DNA from: JAGQKC01 sp965223675
GTDB lineage: Bacteria > Nitrospirota > Nitrospiria > Nitrospirales > UBA8639
Direction: 5' to 3'
DNA length: 64,000 nucleotides
Assembly: GCA_965223675.1 (NCBI GenBank)
Contig: OZ245013.1
Location: 3,658,001-3,722,000, forward strand
Position numbers and translations under genes: made by a program. Below are positions 33,434-42,694 of the stretch, one piece after another. Numbering within the stretch: the stretch's first letter is position 1; every line of letters starts with the position of its first letter. The notes beneath the pieces were generated by a model. The model ran no database searches. It worked only from the letters and a program-made list of their open reading frames with translations, and was not told the DNA's origin.

Positions 33434-34867
33434 ATGAATTCAATGTTTTCGTGTGGTGTATTCCCTCTTGTCATCTCAATGGTGAGTCTTTTCTACGTTG
33501 GGTGTTCAATGCCTACAAAAACGACATTACCAAATCCACCGAGAGAAATGATATCGCCAAATCCGATGATCCCAATCCTTGAAGACATACGGTTTCGAGA
33601 TACCGATAGTCACAATATTTCTCTCGAATCTTATGACGCTTTAGTCACTTTCGGCGAAGTTTATTCCAAGGTGAAAAAGTATTATGTTGAGGATATAAGA
33701 GCCAATGAATTACTCCCATCAGCCATCCAAGGCATGGAAGATTGGCTTACAAAACGAAAAAAGATCAATAACAAACAAATAGTGAATCTTAAAAACACGA
33801 ATGATAAGGAAACGCAGGCCTTAAAAGAATTCGTCAACGCATTTTTATCTTTAGAGGCAGAGTCAGGAACAAAAGCCAAACCATTAGGACATGCGGCAAT
33901 AGAAGGTATGCTGAAGGCCCTTGATCCCCAATCTAGTTTTATGACCAAAGAGATGTATCAAGAGATTCAGCCAGAGACTCAAGGCAACCTTGGCGGCATT
34001 GGCGTCCAGCTCGCAAATCAAGAAGGGCAAGTAGTCGTTATTGCCCCTTTTGAAGGAGGACCAGCGGAACGTATAGGTATTGAGTCAGACGATAAGATTA
34101 CAAAAATTAATAACAAAGACATCACTGAATTGACACATATGGAGGTTGATCGGAAACTTCGCGGACCATTGGGAACAGGGGTGACGGTCACAATCAACCG
34201 CAATGATGAATCCGACTCTCTTAGTTTTTACTTGCTTCGTGAAATCGTAAAACTTGAAAACGTGACTACCAAAATACTTGATCACAACATTGGCTATATT
34301 CACCTCAGACATTTCCAAGACTCAACCCCTGAACAATTGCATAGATTGTTGCAGAGCCTCTATGCACAAAGAGTCAGTGGCCTCATTCTCGACCTGCGTA
34401 ATAATCAGGGAGGATTATTCGTCGCAGTAGTAGAAATCGCCGATCAGTTCCTTGATCCAGGAAAATTAATTGTTACTATCCGTGGAAGAAGCGGGCGTGA
34501 GGATCAGTACACGTCAATGAAAAATCTCAGTTACCCTGATATACCTATGGCTGTTCTCGTGAACAAGTGGACGGCAGCAGGTTCAGAAATCCTTGCTGGG
34601 GCTCTTCAGTATTTGAAAAAAGTTCCTATCATTGGTGGACCTACATCTGGAGCTGGAACAGTACAAACAATTCTACCCATAGGTGACGAAGCAGGGCTAA
34701 GGTTAACAACGGCGAGGTTCTATCTGGCAAGTGGGCAAGCGCTGGATGACAATTCCAGAATACAGCCAGACTTGTTAGTTGAAGAACAGGATGGGAAAGA
34801 CCTTCCACTTCTAAAAGCGGTTGAAATGATTAATGCATCTCAAGTGGACAGTCAAGACTCTCCGTAA
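33434..34867 (+). CDS. S41-family peptidase homologue, catalytically inactive
   Basis: The 477-residue lipoprotein (lipobox LFYVGC, Cys24) has the CtpA/Prc layout: an N-terminal helical part, a PDZ domain (about residues 180-270), then the S41 core (GYIHLRHFQDSTPEQL, LILDLRNNQGG, VNKWTAAGSEILAGALQ, GGPTSGAGTVQ). In active enzymes the nucleophile is the first Ser of SASE and the base is the Lys of FGKG 25 residues later. Here these positions are Ala382 and Ala407. Both catalytic residues are lost while the fold is retained, so it is probably a pseudoprotease with a binding or scaffold role. It lies between two parE 3' ends. Confidence 0.85.
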   Translation: MNSMFSCGVFPLVISMVSLFYVGCSMPTKTTLPNPPREMISPNPMIPILEDIRFRDTDSHNISLESYDALVTFGEVYSKVKKYYVEDIRANELLPSAIQGMEDWLTKRKKINNKQIVNLKNTNDKETQALKEFVNAFLSLEAESGTKAKPLGHAAIEGMLKALDPQSSFMTKEMYQEIQPETQGNLGGIGVQLANQEGQVVVIAPFEGGPAERIGIESDDKITKINNKDITELTHMEVDRKLRGPLGTGVTVTINRNDESDSLSFYLLREIVKLENVTTKILDHNIGYIHLRHFQDSTPEQLHRLLQSLYAQRVSGLILDLRNNQGGLFVAVVEIADQFLDPGKLIVTIRGRSGREDQYTSMKNLSYPDIPMAVLVNKWTAAGSEILAGALQYLKKVPIIGGPTSGAGTVQTILPIGDEAGLRLTTARFYLASGQALDDNSRIQPDLLVEEQDGKDLPLLKAVEMINASQVDSQDSP

Positions 34868-34965
34868 AGACCTTTTTCGAAAGCAACACTTCAAAACTTA
34901 TCTTTTCCCCAATTTCAAAGCTTAATCCAACGTCACTGAACATACAGCTTGCCTATCGCCGGTAC

Positions 34966-36912
34966 TTAGACATCCAAATTGTCTGCCTGGCCGGCGTTGG
35001 CCATGAGGAATTCATAGCGAGCTTCGGTTTTTTTGCCCATGAGGTCGTGAAAGATGCGGTCGGTGTTGAGTTCATCCAAGAGTTCGACTTTTAACAGCCG
35101 TCGTGTTGCTGTTTGAAGAGTCGTTTCTCGGAGTTGTTGCGGGAACATTTCTCCCAATCCTTTAAAGCGGCTGATCGTGGGTTTGGCGTTAGAGCGAGCT
35201 TCTCCCAAAATCTTTTCCTTCTCTTCATCAGTGCCAGCCCAATGCACTTCCTTCCCGATCTCAATGCGATAGAGTGGTGGTTGGCCGATATACACATGCC
35301 CCTGCTTAATAAGTTCCGGGAGATGTCTGAAAAAGAATGTTAAGAGCAAGGTACTGATGTGATAGCCGTCGATATCGGCATCCATGAGCAGGATAATTTT
35401 GTGATAACGCAGTTTCTTTAAGTCAAAGTCTTTACCGATTCCGCATCCTAATGCTTTGACGAGGTCTGCCAACTCTTTGTTTTCGACCACTTTAGCAAGT
35501 GTGAGATCTTCGGTATTCAGCACTTTCCCGCGGATCGGAAGAATAGCCTGCGTTTTCAGATCTCGTCCTTGCTTTGCGGTTCCGCCGGCTGAATCCCCTT
35601 CGACGATGAAGAGTTCGCTCATCGTTGGGTCTGTACTCTGGCAGTCTGCGAGTTTTCCTGGAAGATTCAAACGATGGCTCACCGCGGATTTTCGCATGAC
35701 GGCTTTTGTCGCTTCCCGTGAGGCCTCGCGGGCGCGCGCTGCGAGAATCATGCGACCGACTAACGATTCAGCAATGGACTGGTTTTCATTCAAGAAGGTT
35801 TCCAATGCCGGGCGAATCGCATTGTCGGTGATGCCTTGGACTTCCGGATTGTTGAGACGCTCTTTGGTTTGCCCCTGAAACTGCGGATTCAAAATCAGCA
35901 CACTTAACACCACGGCTAAACCTTCCCGAATATCTTCAGCTTGGAGGCTGACCCCTTTCGGTGTGAGATTGTGCGTTTCAATATAGTTTCGCACCGCTTT
36001 GACAATGCCCATTCGGAGCCCGATTTCATGGGTGCCGCCGTTTGGGGTCTGAACACCGTTCACGTAACTGCGGATGAATTCGGCGGGCTCGTCCGTCCAT
36101 TGCAGGGCCACTTCCATACCAAAGCCGTTGCCGTTTGCCGTGGGGTCTCCCGTGTTCTTCAACTTTCGATCGAGATAAAACACAAAGTTAGCTGTTGGTT
36201 TGCGTCCACGATCGGTCACGAGTTTAACCAGATATTCTTGAATACCTTTTTCATGAACGAAATGATGTGTCTCTCCTGATGTCCCATCTTTGAACGTAAG
36301 TTTGAGGCCTTTGTGGAGGTAGGCCTTGGCTTCTAATGCGTCCCGTAGTAACGTCGGATCAAAAAGAGTCGTCTTCCCAAAAATCGAAGGGTCCGGCTTG
36401 AAGTAGACGGATGTTCCCGTGCCTCGCGCTTTCCCAATTTTTTTGACAGATCCTAACGCTTTCCCCGCTTGATATAATTGGGTCCATTCCTGTCCATCGC
36501 GTTTCACTTTTACTTCTAGATGGCGTGAGAGCGCGTTGACCACAGATGCCCCAACACCGTGAAGGCCACCTGAATGAATATAGCTCCCGGTTTCGAATTT
36601 GCCGCCGGCATGCAGGGTTGTCATGATGATTTCCAGGGCGGACTTTTTGAACTTGGGATGCTTTTCGACTGGAATGCCGCGTCCATTGTCAGTGATATGA
36701 ATGCCATTTCGAGCTTTGTCGAGTTCAACGACAATCGTGGTGGCATGCCCATTAATCACCTCGTCTATGGCATTGTCTAAAATTTCCCATACGAGATGAT
36801 GCAACCCGGTTTTGTCTGTCCCACCGATGTACATGGCGGGTCGACGTCGAACGGGCTCGATGCCTTCAAGCACGACTATGTCACTCGCGTCATATTTTTT
36901 TGCCATGGCCAA
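34966..36912 (-). CDS. parE: DNA topoisomerase IV subunit B (ParE)
   Basis: The 648-residue subunit has the GHKL ATPase (EILDNAIDE, TDNGRGIPVE, SGGLHGVGASVVNALS), a transducer domain and the TOPRIM part with EGDSAGGTAKQGRD and DADIDGYH, which bind the catalytic Mg ions. Length and the lack of a GyrB insertion fit ParE of the short type. It separates daughter chromosomes with ParC, which is encoded 15 bp upstream on the same strand. The second Met (MAKKYDAS) is an alternative start. Its 3' end has a diverged copy at 33095-33200. Confidence 0.9.
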   Translation of the reverse strand: MAMAKKYDASDIVVLEGIEPVRRRPAMYIGGTDKTGLHHLVWEILDNAIDEVINGHATTIVVELDKARNGIHITDNGRGIPVEKHPKFKKSALEIIMTTLHAGGKFETGSYIHSGGLHGVGASVVNALSRHLEVKVKRDGQEWTQLYQAGKALGSVKKIGKARGTGTSVYFKPDPSIFGKTTLFDPTLLRDALEAKAYLHKGLKLTFKDGTSGETHHFVHEKGIQEYLVKLVTDRGRKPTANFVFYLDRKLKNTGDPTANGNGFGMEVALQWTDEPAEFIRSYVNGVQTPNGGTHEIGLRMGIVKAVRNYIETHNLTPKGVSLQAEDIREGLAVVLSVLILNPQFQGQTKERLNNPEVQGITDNAIRPALETFLNENQSIAESLVGRMILAARAREASREATKAVMRKSAVSHRLNLPGKLADCQSTDPTMSELFIVEGDSAGGTAKQGRDLKTQAILPIRGKVLNTEDLTLAKVVENKELADLVKALGCGIGKDFDLKKLRYHKIILLMDADIDGYHISTLLLTFFFRHLPELIKQGHVYIGQPPLYRIEIGKEVHWAGTDEEKEKILGEARSNAKPTISRFKGLGEMFPQQLRETTLQTATRRLLKVELLDELNTDRIFHDLMGKKTEARYEFLMANAGQADNLDV

Positions 36913-36927
36913 ACTCTTTATGTGTTT

Positions 36928-39351
36928 CTAATTTTCCGGATCCGTTGGAAACTCGGGTAATGTGACCTCCGGGAGCACATCTCCAGTGAAACTGCCTCGC
37001 CGAATGAGAGGATGCCCTTTTCCTCCGCGGCTGACGGTATGATATTTTTTTGAAGAGACGGGAAGTTTCGAGCCGTCCTGTTTCAGCAACACCATCTGGG
37101 CGTTCTTGTCTTCCAAAAGACGAAAGGCAATCAAGCGGTCTTTTGAATCGAGTTTTATCACGGTTACCCCTCGGCCTGCCCCTGAGAGCAGATTGACTTC
37201 TTCGGCGAGGCAAAGCAGCATACGCCCACGTTGAGAAGCGACAGCGACAAGAGTCGATTTCAAGGAACTTCGAAAATATCCAATATTCACAACCTCTTCG
37301 CCATCTTTCACTTTCATAAACTTGCGGCCCAGTCTGGTTGAGGGCTCTTGGAATGTTGCCAATTCAAAACGGACGCCCATACCTGTGGAGCTGATGGCCA
37401 TAGCTTGTCCAATGGGAGTCGTTCCTTCTGGTGTTTGTGAATCAAATAATGGGAGTGGTTTGCTCTTTTTCCCTTTTGGTTTCTCAGGTTCAACATGTCG
37501 CATACGGGGATCCAAGCTATATGCCGCGATCAGCCGTTCTCCGTCCTTAAATTTGAACAACTTTTGGGCCGGGTCTCCGTACCCACTCCTGGCCGGCGGA
37601 ATATCTCCGATACGAATCGTGTAGGCACTGCCGTAATTGGAGAAGAAGATCACGTTGTCGACAGTGCTGCCGCCGAGAGCTGCCACCAATCGATCACCTT
37701 CGCGGAGCCTGGCTTTTGAGAGATCTTTAATGAGTCCGACTCGCCGAATCCATCCATCCATCGAGACGGTGAGGATGGCGTCCTCTTTCACCATATAGGC
37801 TTCGGGGTCAAACTGGACTTCTTCTGTTTGCCGTCTGCCGATCCTCGTTCGGCGTTTGTCACCATAGGTTTTTGAGACTTCGGCGAGTTCCTTCTTGACC
37901 ACGGTCCACAGTCTTGGCTTCGAGGCAAGCAGGGCTTTGAGATCTTTCGCTTGCTTCCGCTTGTCGCTCAATTCATCCAACATCTTCTTGATCTCGGTAC
38001 GCGATAATTTATAGATCGCCGTTTCAAGGATGGCCTCGGTTTGGATGGCATCAAGATCGAATCGTTGCTGAAGCTTTTGAGCCGAATCGGCCTTTCCGTC
38101 ACTTTGTCGAATAAGCTTGAGGACGTGATCGAGAGCATCGAAAATGATTTTAAATCCGTTCAGGATATGAATGCGTCGTTCAAGGACACGCAAATCATAT
38201 TCATACCGACGCTTGACGGTGGCAAAACGAAAGTCAACGAAGTATTCCAGTATCTGTTTGAGATTCAGACAGTCCGGTCGTGAAACGGTTGCCCCAACAG
38301 TTGGCACTAAACAGGTGAGATTGACAGAAAAATTATTCTGAAGCGGCGTATTTTTGAAGAGATAGGCCATCGCGACGTCAGGATTTGCGTCTTTTTGTAC
38401 CTCCAGCACGATACGCACATCGGTTGTCGATTCATCGCGTACGTCTAGCAATTGAGGGATTTTTCGTGCCCCGATGAGTTCACCAACTCGCTCCACGATC
38501 GCCGATTTGTCCACGGCAAACGGAATCGAAGTAATGATGATCTCGGAGCGTCCCTGCGCCCTTTGCTCGACCTTGTATTCGCCACGTAACCTGATGGAAC
38601 CTTGCCCCTTTTCGTAAATATCGCGAATTTCGGAACGGCTATTGAGGATTTCTCCGCCTGTGGGAAAGTCCGGGCCTTTGACATGTTTGAGCAAATCGGT
38701 CATGGAACACTTACGATTATTAATAAGTGCTGTCGCGGCCTCGATGACTTCCCCGAGATTGTGTGGTGGGATATTGGTTGCCATACCGACAGCAATACCG
38801 GTTGATCCGTTCACCAACAGATTTGGGAATCGCGACGGGAGAACGAGTGGTTCTTCGCCCTTTCCGTCATAGTTTGGTTGTAGGTCAACAGTTTCTTTGT
38901 TGAGTTCTGACAGAAGATCTAAAGCTGCAGGGGCGAGTCGGGCTTCTGTGTAACGATAAGCGGCTGGAGGGTCCCCATCGAGGCTCCCAAAATTTCCATG
39001 TCCATCAACCAATGGAAGGCGTAAGGACCAGGGCTGAGCCATACGCGCCATGGCGTCATAGACGGCTGAATCTCCATGTGGATGCCATTCGCCGATCACC
39101 GATCCCACCACTTTTGCGCTTTTGATCGGAGGGCGGTCAGGCGTTAATCGATGGTTGTGATACATCGAGAAGAGAATTCGCCGCTGAACAGGTTTCAAGC
39201 CATCACGAACGTCTGGCAGGGCTCGTGCGGTAATGACCGACAGGGCATAGTTGAGGTAACGCTGGCGTGTGGTTTCATCCAACGGAACCGATGTGATGGT
39301 TTCTGATGCGTGAGCGGTCTGCTTGGTTTTTCGAGGTTTGGGTCTGGGCAT
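36928..39351 (-). CDS. parC: DNA topoisomerase IV subunit A (ParC)
   Basis: This 807-residue subunit has the catalytic Tyr134 with preceding Arg133 (AYRYTEARLA), the quinolone-determining HPHGDSAVYDAM at about residues 90-101 with a Ser at the usual sensitivity position, the coiled tower (about 370-480) and a C-terminal six-bladed wheel (about 530-800). Pairing with parE and a sequence like MYHNHRLTPDRPPIKSAKVV argue for ParC over GyrA. A GyrA-box-like SRGGKG occurs near the C-terminus rather than in the first blade. The gene precedes parE in one operon. Confidence 0.88.
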   Translation of the reverse strand: MPRPKPRKTKQTAHASETITSVPLDETTRQRYLNYALSVITARALPDVRDGLKPVQRRILFSMYHNHRLTPDRPPIKSAKVVGSVIGEWHPHGDSAVYDAMARMAQPWSLRLPLVDGHGNFGSLDGDPPAAYRYTEARLAPAALDLLSELNKETVDLQPNYDGKGEEPLVLPSRFPNLLVNGSTGIAVGMATNIPPHNLGEVIEAATALINNRKCSMTDLLKHVKGPDFPTGGEILNSRSEIRDIYEKGQGSIRLRGEYKVEQRAQGRSEIIITSIPFAVDKSAIVERVGELIGARKIPQLLDVRDESTTDVRIVLEVQKDANPDVAMAYLFKNTPLQNNFSVNLTCLVPTVGATVSRPDCLNLKQILEYFVDFRFATVKRRYEYDLRVLERRIHILNGFKIIFDALDHVLKLIRQSDGKADSAQKLQQRFDLDAIQTEAILETAIYKLSRTEIKKMLDELSDKRKQAKDLKALLASKPRLWTVVKKELAEVSKTYGDKRRTRIGRRQTEEVQFDPEAYMVKEDAILTVSMDGWIRRVGLIKDLSKARLREGDRLVAALGGSTVDNVIFFSNYGSAYTIRIGDIPPARSGYGDPAQKLFKFKDGERLIAAYSLDPRMRHVEPEKPKGKKSKPLPLFDSQTPEGTTPIGQAMAISSTGMGVRFELATFQEPSTRLGRKFMKVKDGEEVVNIGYFRSSLKSTLVAVASQRGRMLLCLAEEVNLLSGAGRGVTVIKLDSKDRLIAFRLLEDKNAQMVLLKQDGSKLPVSSKKYHTVSRGGKGHPLIRRGSFTGDVLPEVTLPEFPTDPEN

Positions 39352-39416
39352 GACGTATTTGTAACTGAGTTTAGAGAAAAATCATATAGAAAATCCTGAC
39401 AGAGTGAATACGTAGC

Positions 39417-40856
39417 CTAAGGGGTTGCAGGAGGAGGTCCAGGTCCCTGGGTTTCATCGAGCGTGGGTGTATCCGGTCCTTGATCGGCTGTTTGTATTTT
39501 GGGGAGGCTGAGTTTATCTCGTATGCGAGTTTGCACCCAATTCGCGTCCCACCATTCCGTCGGATTTACCTGTTCCCCATGGAGGACTAAGCTGAAATGT
39601 AAATGATCGCCGGCTGCCAGACCGGTCGTTCCCGAACGAGCGATGACTTGTCCAATCTCGACCGAATCGCCCGTTTGGACCGCGAAGGACGAGAGGTGGG
39701 CATACAGCGACTGCAGGCCATAACCATGATCGATGATGATCGTGTTTCCGTAAATGCCTAGATAATCGGCAAAGAGCACGATCCCATCGTTGGACGCTTC
39801 AATGGGGTAATGCTTCGTGACCGCTAAATCAAAGCCCAAATGATCTTGGGTATCCACGATTTTATTTTTGTAAACGTAATTACGATGATCGGCAAAGGAG
39901 GCTTCAACCTTTGAGCCAGGCAGTTGACGAAATGCCTTATCCCAGAGAAATTTCTCTTGAGTCTGTTGTGAGAATTCTCTAATAGTTTGATTGTTCGACT
40001 GTCGGAGTTGGTTATTGACCATAACAAAATTCTCTAGGTTGGTCTCCTTCTTCGTCAGTTCAGGGGTTTGTGTGATGATCGGAAGCACCGCTTTTTCTAT
40101 AAAACGATCGGAAATGCCGATGCGTCGAGTTCTCCAGGATTTCTTCTTGATCCGAACATCAACGTCGAGGAGGGCGGTATTCCCCACTGCGTCACTGGCT
40201 GTGAGATGAATGGGAGTATTCGTTCGAGCGTTGTAGGGAACTGCAACCAGAGCAAACATGCCGTCATCTTCTGGCATCAGATAGCCAGGGAAAAAAGCGG
40301 AATGTATTTTGACCCCATGCGTGACCGCATCCGGTGAAGCGCGATACAAGATGATGCCGGAGCCGCCCCGGGTGATCGATCCTGGCGGAGAAAGCAATTC
40401 CAGGCGAGGTGGATTGAATTTAGGGGTAAAATCTATTGAGATTCGTTGTCGATTACCTTCAAAGAGATTTCGCCATGAGAAATCACGTGCCGTAATAAGA
40501 AGCTTGGCATCGCCCGGCTTTCTGGGAATGGTATCGTCTTCGTACGGAGTGACAGTGAGTTCAAATTCACGTTTTTTGCCACCGTCAGCAGATAGTAGTC
40601 CGTTGGAAGCAAAAGATTCCTCTGCGATGACGTAGGTTTTGAGATTATGAATGATCCGAACTGAAACCATGCGCAACCCGGTGCCGGGATCAGAAATACG
40701 AATGGAAAGGGGGGTTCCGGGGCCTACCTGATCAAACGGTTCTCTAAGAAGAATCTCGGGTGGAGTGACGTCTCCCCACCGTGTTAGACCGACCACAACG
40801 ATGTAGCTAGAAATCAATACCAGAAACGCCAGAATAACAAGAAATTTTTTTGACAC
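39417..40856 (-). CDS. Membrane-anchored M23 (LytM) peptidase family protein
   Basis: The 479-residue protein has an N-terminal membrane anchor (residues about 5-26), two Ig-like regions and a C-terminal LytM domain. The zinc-site motifs are HLGFD (about residue 343), the active-site HGYGLQSLYAHLS and GDHLHFSL, so the peptidase appears active. It would cut cross-links in peptidoglycan or activate amidases. The tail is Pro-rich. It follows the topoisomerase genes' upstream side at 66 bp and may share their direction but not necessarily their promoter. Confidence 0.9.
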   Translation of the reverse strand: MSKKFLVILAFLVLISSYIVVVGLTRWGDVTPPEILLREPFDQVGPGTPLSIRISDPGTGLRMVSVRIIHNLKTYVIAEESFASNGLLSADGGKKREFELTVTPYEDDTIPRKPGDAKLLITARDFSWRNLFEGNRQRISIDFTPKFNPPRLELLSPPGSITRGGSGIILYRASPDAVTHGVKIHSAFFPGYLMPEDDGMFALVAVPYNARTNTPIHLTASDAVGNTALLDVDVRIKKKSWRTRRIGISDRFIEKAVLPIITQTPELTKKETNLENFVMVNNQLRQSNNQTIREFSQQTQEKFLWDKAFRQLPGSKVEASFADHRNYVYKNKIVDTQDHLGFDLAVTKHYPIEASNDGIVLFADYLGIYGNTIIIDHGYGLQSLYAHLSSFAVQTGDSVEIGQVIARSGTTGLAAGDHLHFSLVLHGEQVNPTEWWDANWVQTRIRDKLSLPKIQTADQGPDTPTLDETQGPGPPPATP

Positions 40857-41656
40857 GCGGATGCAGCAGCCCCTGTGTTGTTATACTAATGTTGGGGGGG
40901 AAGTACGAAGGCTATAGCCGTTCCAATGATTTAGCAGTGTTTACTCAGTGATATCGTGTTGGGTTAGCTAAACTTGGCTCCATTCAATCGACAGCTACGC
41001 AGCGGTGTGCCTGTAATGTCGTCGGTTTAGGTGTGGTTCCGAGTTATACAGAACGATCATTCCACCTAAACCATATCTAAACTCACCGTTCAGGTTGTTT
41101 AGTGATTCACGTAAGGGATCGGCAATTTCAACTCATTTGACTGTTGAGCAATTGTGGCCAAGGCACTTCATAAAAAATTCATTAGTTTCGGTATAGTCTT
41201 CTCTTCATACTTATACCATAAGAAGGGGAGAGAGCAAGTTGAGGGGGAGAATTTCTAGTTTAGCTCGTCTAGAGTGTGAAGGCTCTTTGGGTTTTCAACT
41301 TCACCCTCTTGACACTGGTGTGATGATGTCCTAGCCTGTGCGCGCTTAGATGGATACGTATGGACTCATACAAGAGACCGACATAGAATAATGCGTATAG
41401 TAAGAAACAGTATAAGACATCGCCTTATCATAACCATTTGACATTGACCGCTAACGAAATTGGGCCTCATGGATGAGCTGACCCGTGCCTTGACCTCTCT
41501 AATTCGAACTTTTTTCCGTTTTCTTCTTCATTTTTTTTATTTCCAGCCGAATATTATATATAGGGTACAAGTGCGTCAGGTGGATATGAGTCATTCAAAG
41601 GCAGGTGACTAAATGATGTTAATGATGCGGGTTGACATTCTTAGGAAGGAGTTGCC
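40857..41656. other. Long non-coding region upstream of mreB
   Basis: No gene is supported in these 800 bp. A perfect palindrome GGCTATAGCC (40911-40920) belongs to the dispersed TATAGC motif set. GGTTTAGGTG (41024-41033) and CACCTAAACC (41063-41072) form an inverted repeat around a 29-base loop. On the reverse strand ATTACAGGCACAC near 41000-41018 recalls the 92-bp repeat core. Promoter elements of mreB must lie in the AT-rich 3' part, with GGAAGGAG (41644-41651) as the ribosome-binding site. Confidence 0.5.
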
Positions 41657-42694
41657 GTGGGCATAGCAGGAGACTTTCTCGGTTGGTTTTCAAGCGATTT
41701 GGCCATTGATTTAGGCACGGCCACCTCATTGGTCTATGTGCGTGGAAAGGGGATCATGCTGAGTGAGCCTTCAGTGGTTGCCCTTGAAAAGCAAAGCAGT
41801 TCCGTGCTCGCTGTCGGTGCCGAAGCAAAAAAAATGGTAGGTCGAACTCCCGGAAATATCATCGCGATACGTCCGATTAAAGAAGGCGTCATCGCGGATT
41901 TTGCGATGACTGAGCGCATGCTTCATTACTTTATCACCAAGGCCCATAATCGTAATTCTTTTGTGCGGCCACGATGTATTATTGGAGTTCCATCGCGAAT
42001 TACAGAAGTTGAACAACGGGCCGTTCGCGAATCAGCCACACATGCTGGGGCGCGAGAAGTCTATTTGATTGAAGAGCCTGTGGCGGCTGCCATAGGAGCT
42101 GGTCTTCCGATTACTGAGCCATCAGGCAATATGGTCGTGGATATTGGAGGTGGGACGACCGATATCGCTGTGATTTCGTTGGGTGGAATCGTTTGCAGTG
42201 AATCTGTCAAAGTCGCTGGCGATCAGATGGATGACGCCATCATGAGCTATATCAAGCGTCGTTACAACTTGCTCATCGGCGAACACATGGCCGAAAAAAT
42301 TAAGATGGAAGTAGGGTCAGCTTATCCATTGGAACAGCAAAAAACGATGATGGTGAAAGGCCGGGATATGATTTCGGGGATTCCACGCACGGTTGTCGTG
42401 AATGACGCTGAGATTCGAGAGGCCCTGGAAGAGCCCATCCATGCGATTGTCAATGCACTCAGAACGTCATTAGAGAACACTCCTCCAGAGTTGGCAGGAG
42501 ATATTATAGACCGAGGTGTAGTGATCACAGGCGGTGGGTCGATGCTGCCAGGGTTAGCCACGCGATTTCAGGAAGAAACCAATCTTCCGATTATCACCGT
42601 CGAAGATCCTCTGACATCCGTTGTTCTTGGGGTTGGTAAAGTGCTGGACGAAGGAGATCTCTTTAATAAGGTGTCACTTCTTAAACCCACTTGA
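41657..42694 (+). CDS. mreB: Rod shape-determining actin homologue MreB
   Basis: The 345-residue protein has the actin-fold phosphate motifs IDLGTATSLVYVRGKG (about residue 19), NMVVDIGGGTTDIAVISLGG (about 156) and GVVITGGGSMLPGL (about 290). MreB filaments guide the elongation machinery under the inner membrane, so the cell is probably rod- or spiral-shaped. It starts with GTG behind AGGAAGGAG. No mreC/mreD follow; the gene stands alone and converges with the next, overlapping it by 21 bases at the 3' ends. Confidence 0.96.
   Translation: MGIAGDFLGWFSSDLAIDLGTATSLVYVRGKGIMLSEPSVVALEKQSSSVLAVGAEAKKMVGRTPGNIIAIRPIKEGVIADFAMTERMLHYFITKAHNRNSFVRPRCIIGVPSRITEVEQRAVRESATHAGAREVYLIEEPVAAAIGAGLPITEPSGNMVVDIGGGTTDIAVISLGGIVCSESVKVAGDQMDDAIMSYIKRRYNLLIGEHMAEKIKMEVGSAYPLEQQKTMMVKGRDMISGIPRTVVVNDAEIREALEEPIHAIVNALRTSLENTPPELAGDIIDRGVVITGGGSMLPGLATRFQEETNLPIITVEDPLTSVVLGVGKVLDEGDLFNKVSLLKPT

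Noticed and set aside
34868..34965. Transposon or integrase associated with the parE duplication
   Set aside because: The segment between the parE ends contains only the S41 homologue; no recombinase gene or terminal inverted repeats are visible.
41000..41075. Reverse-oriented 92-bp repeat unit upstream of mreB
   Set aside because: ATTACAGGCACAC is similar to the core, but no second unit follows at the right spacing.
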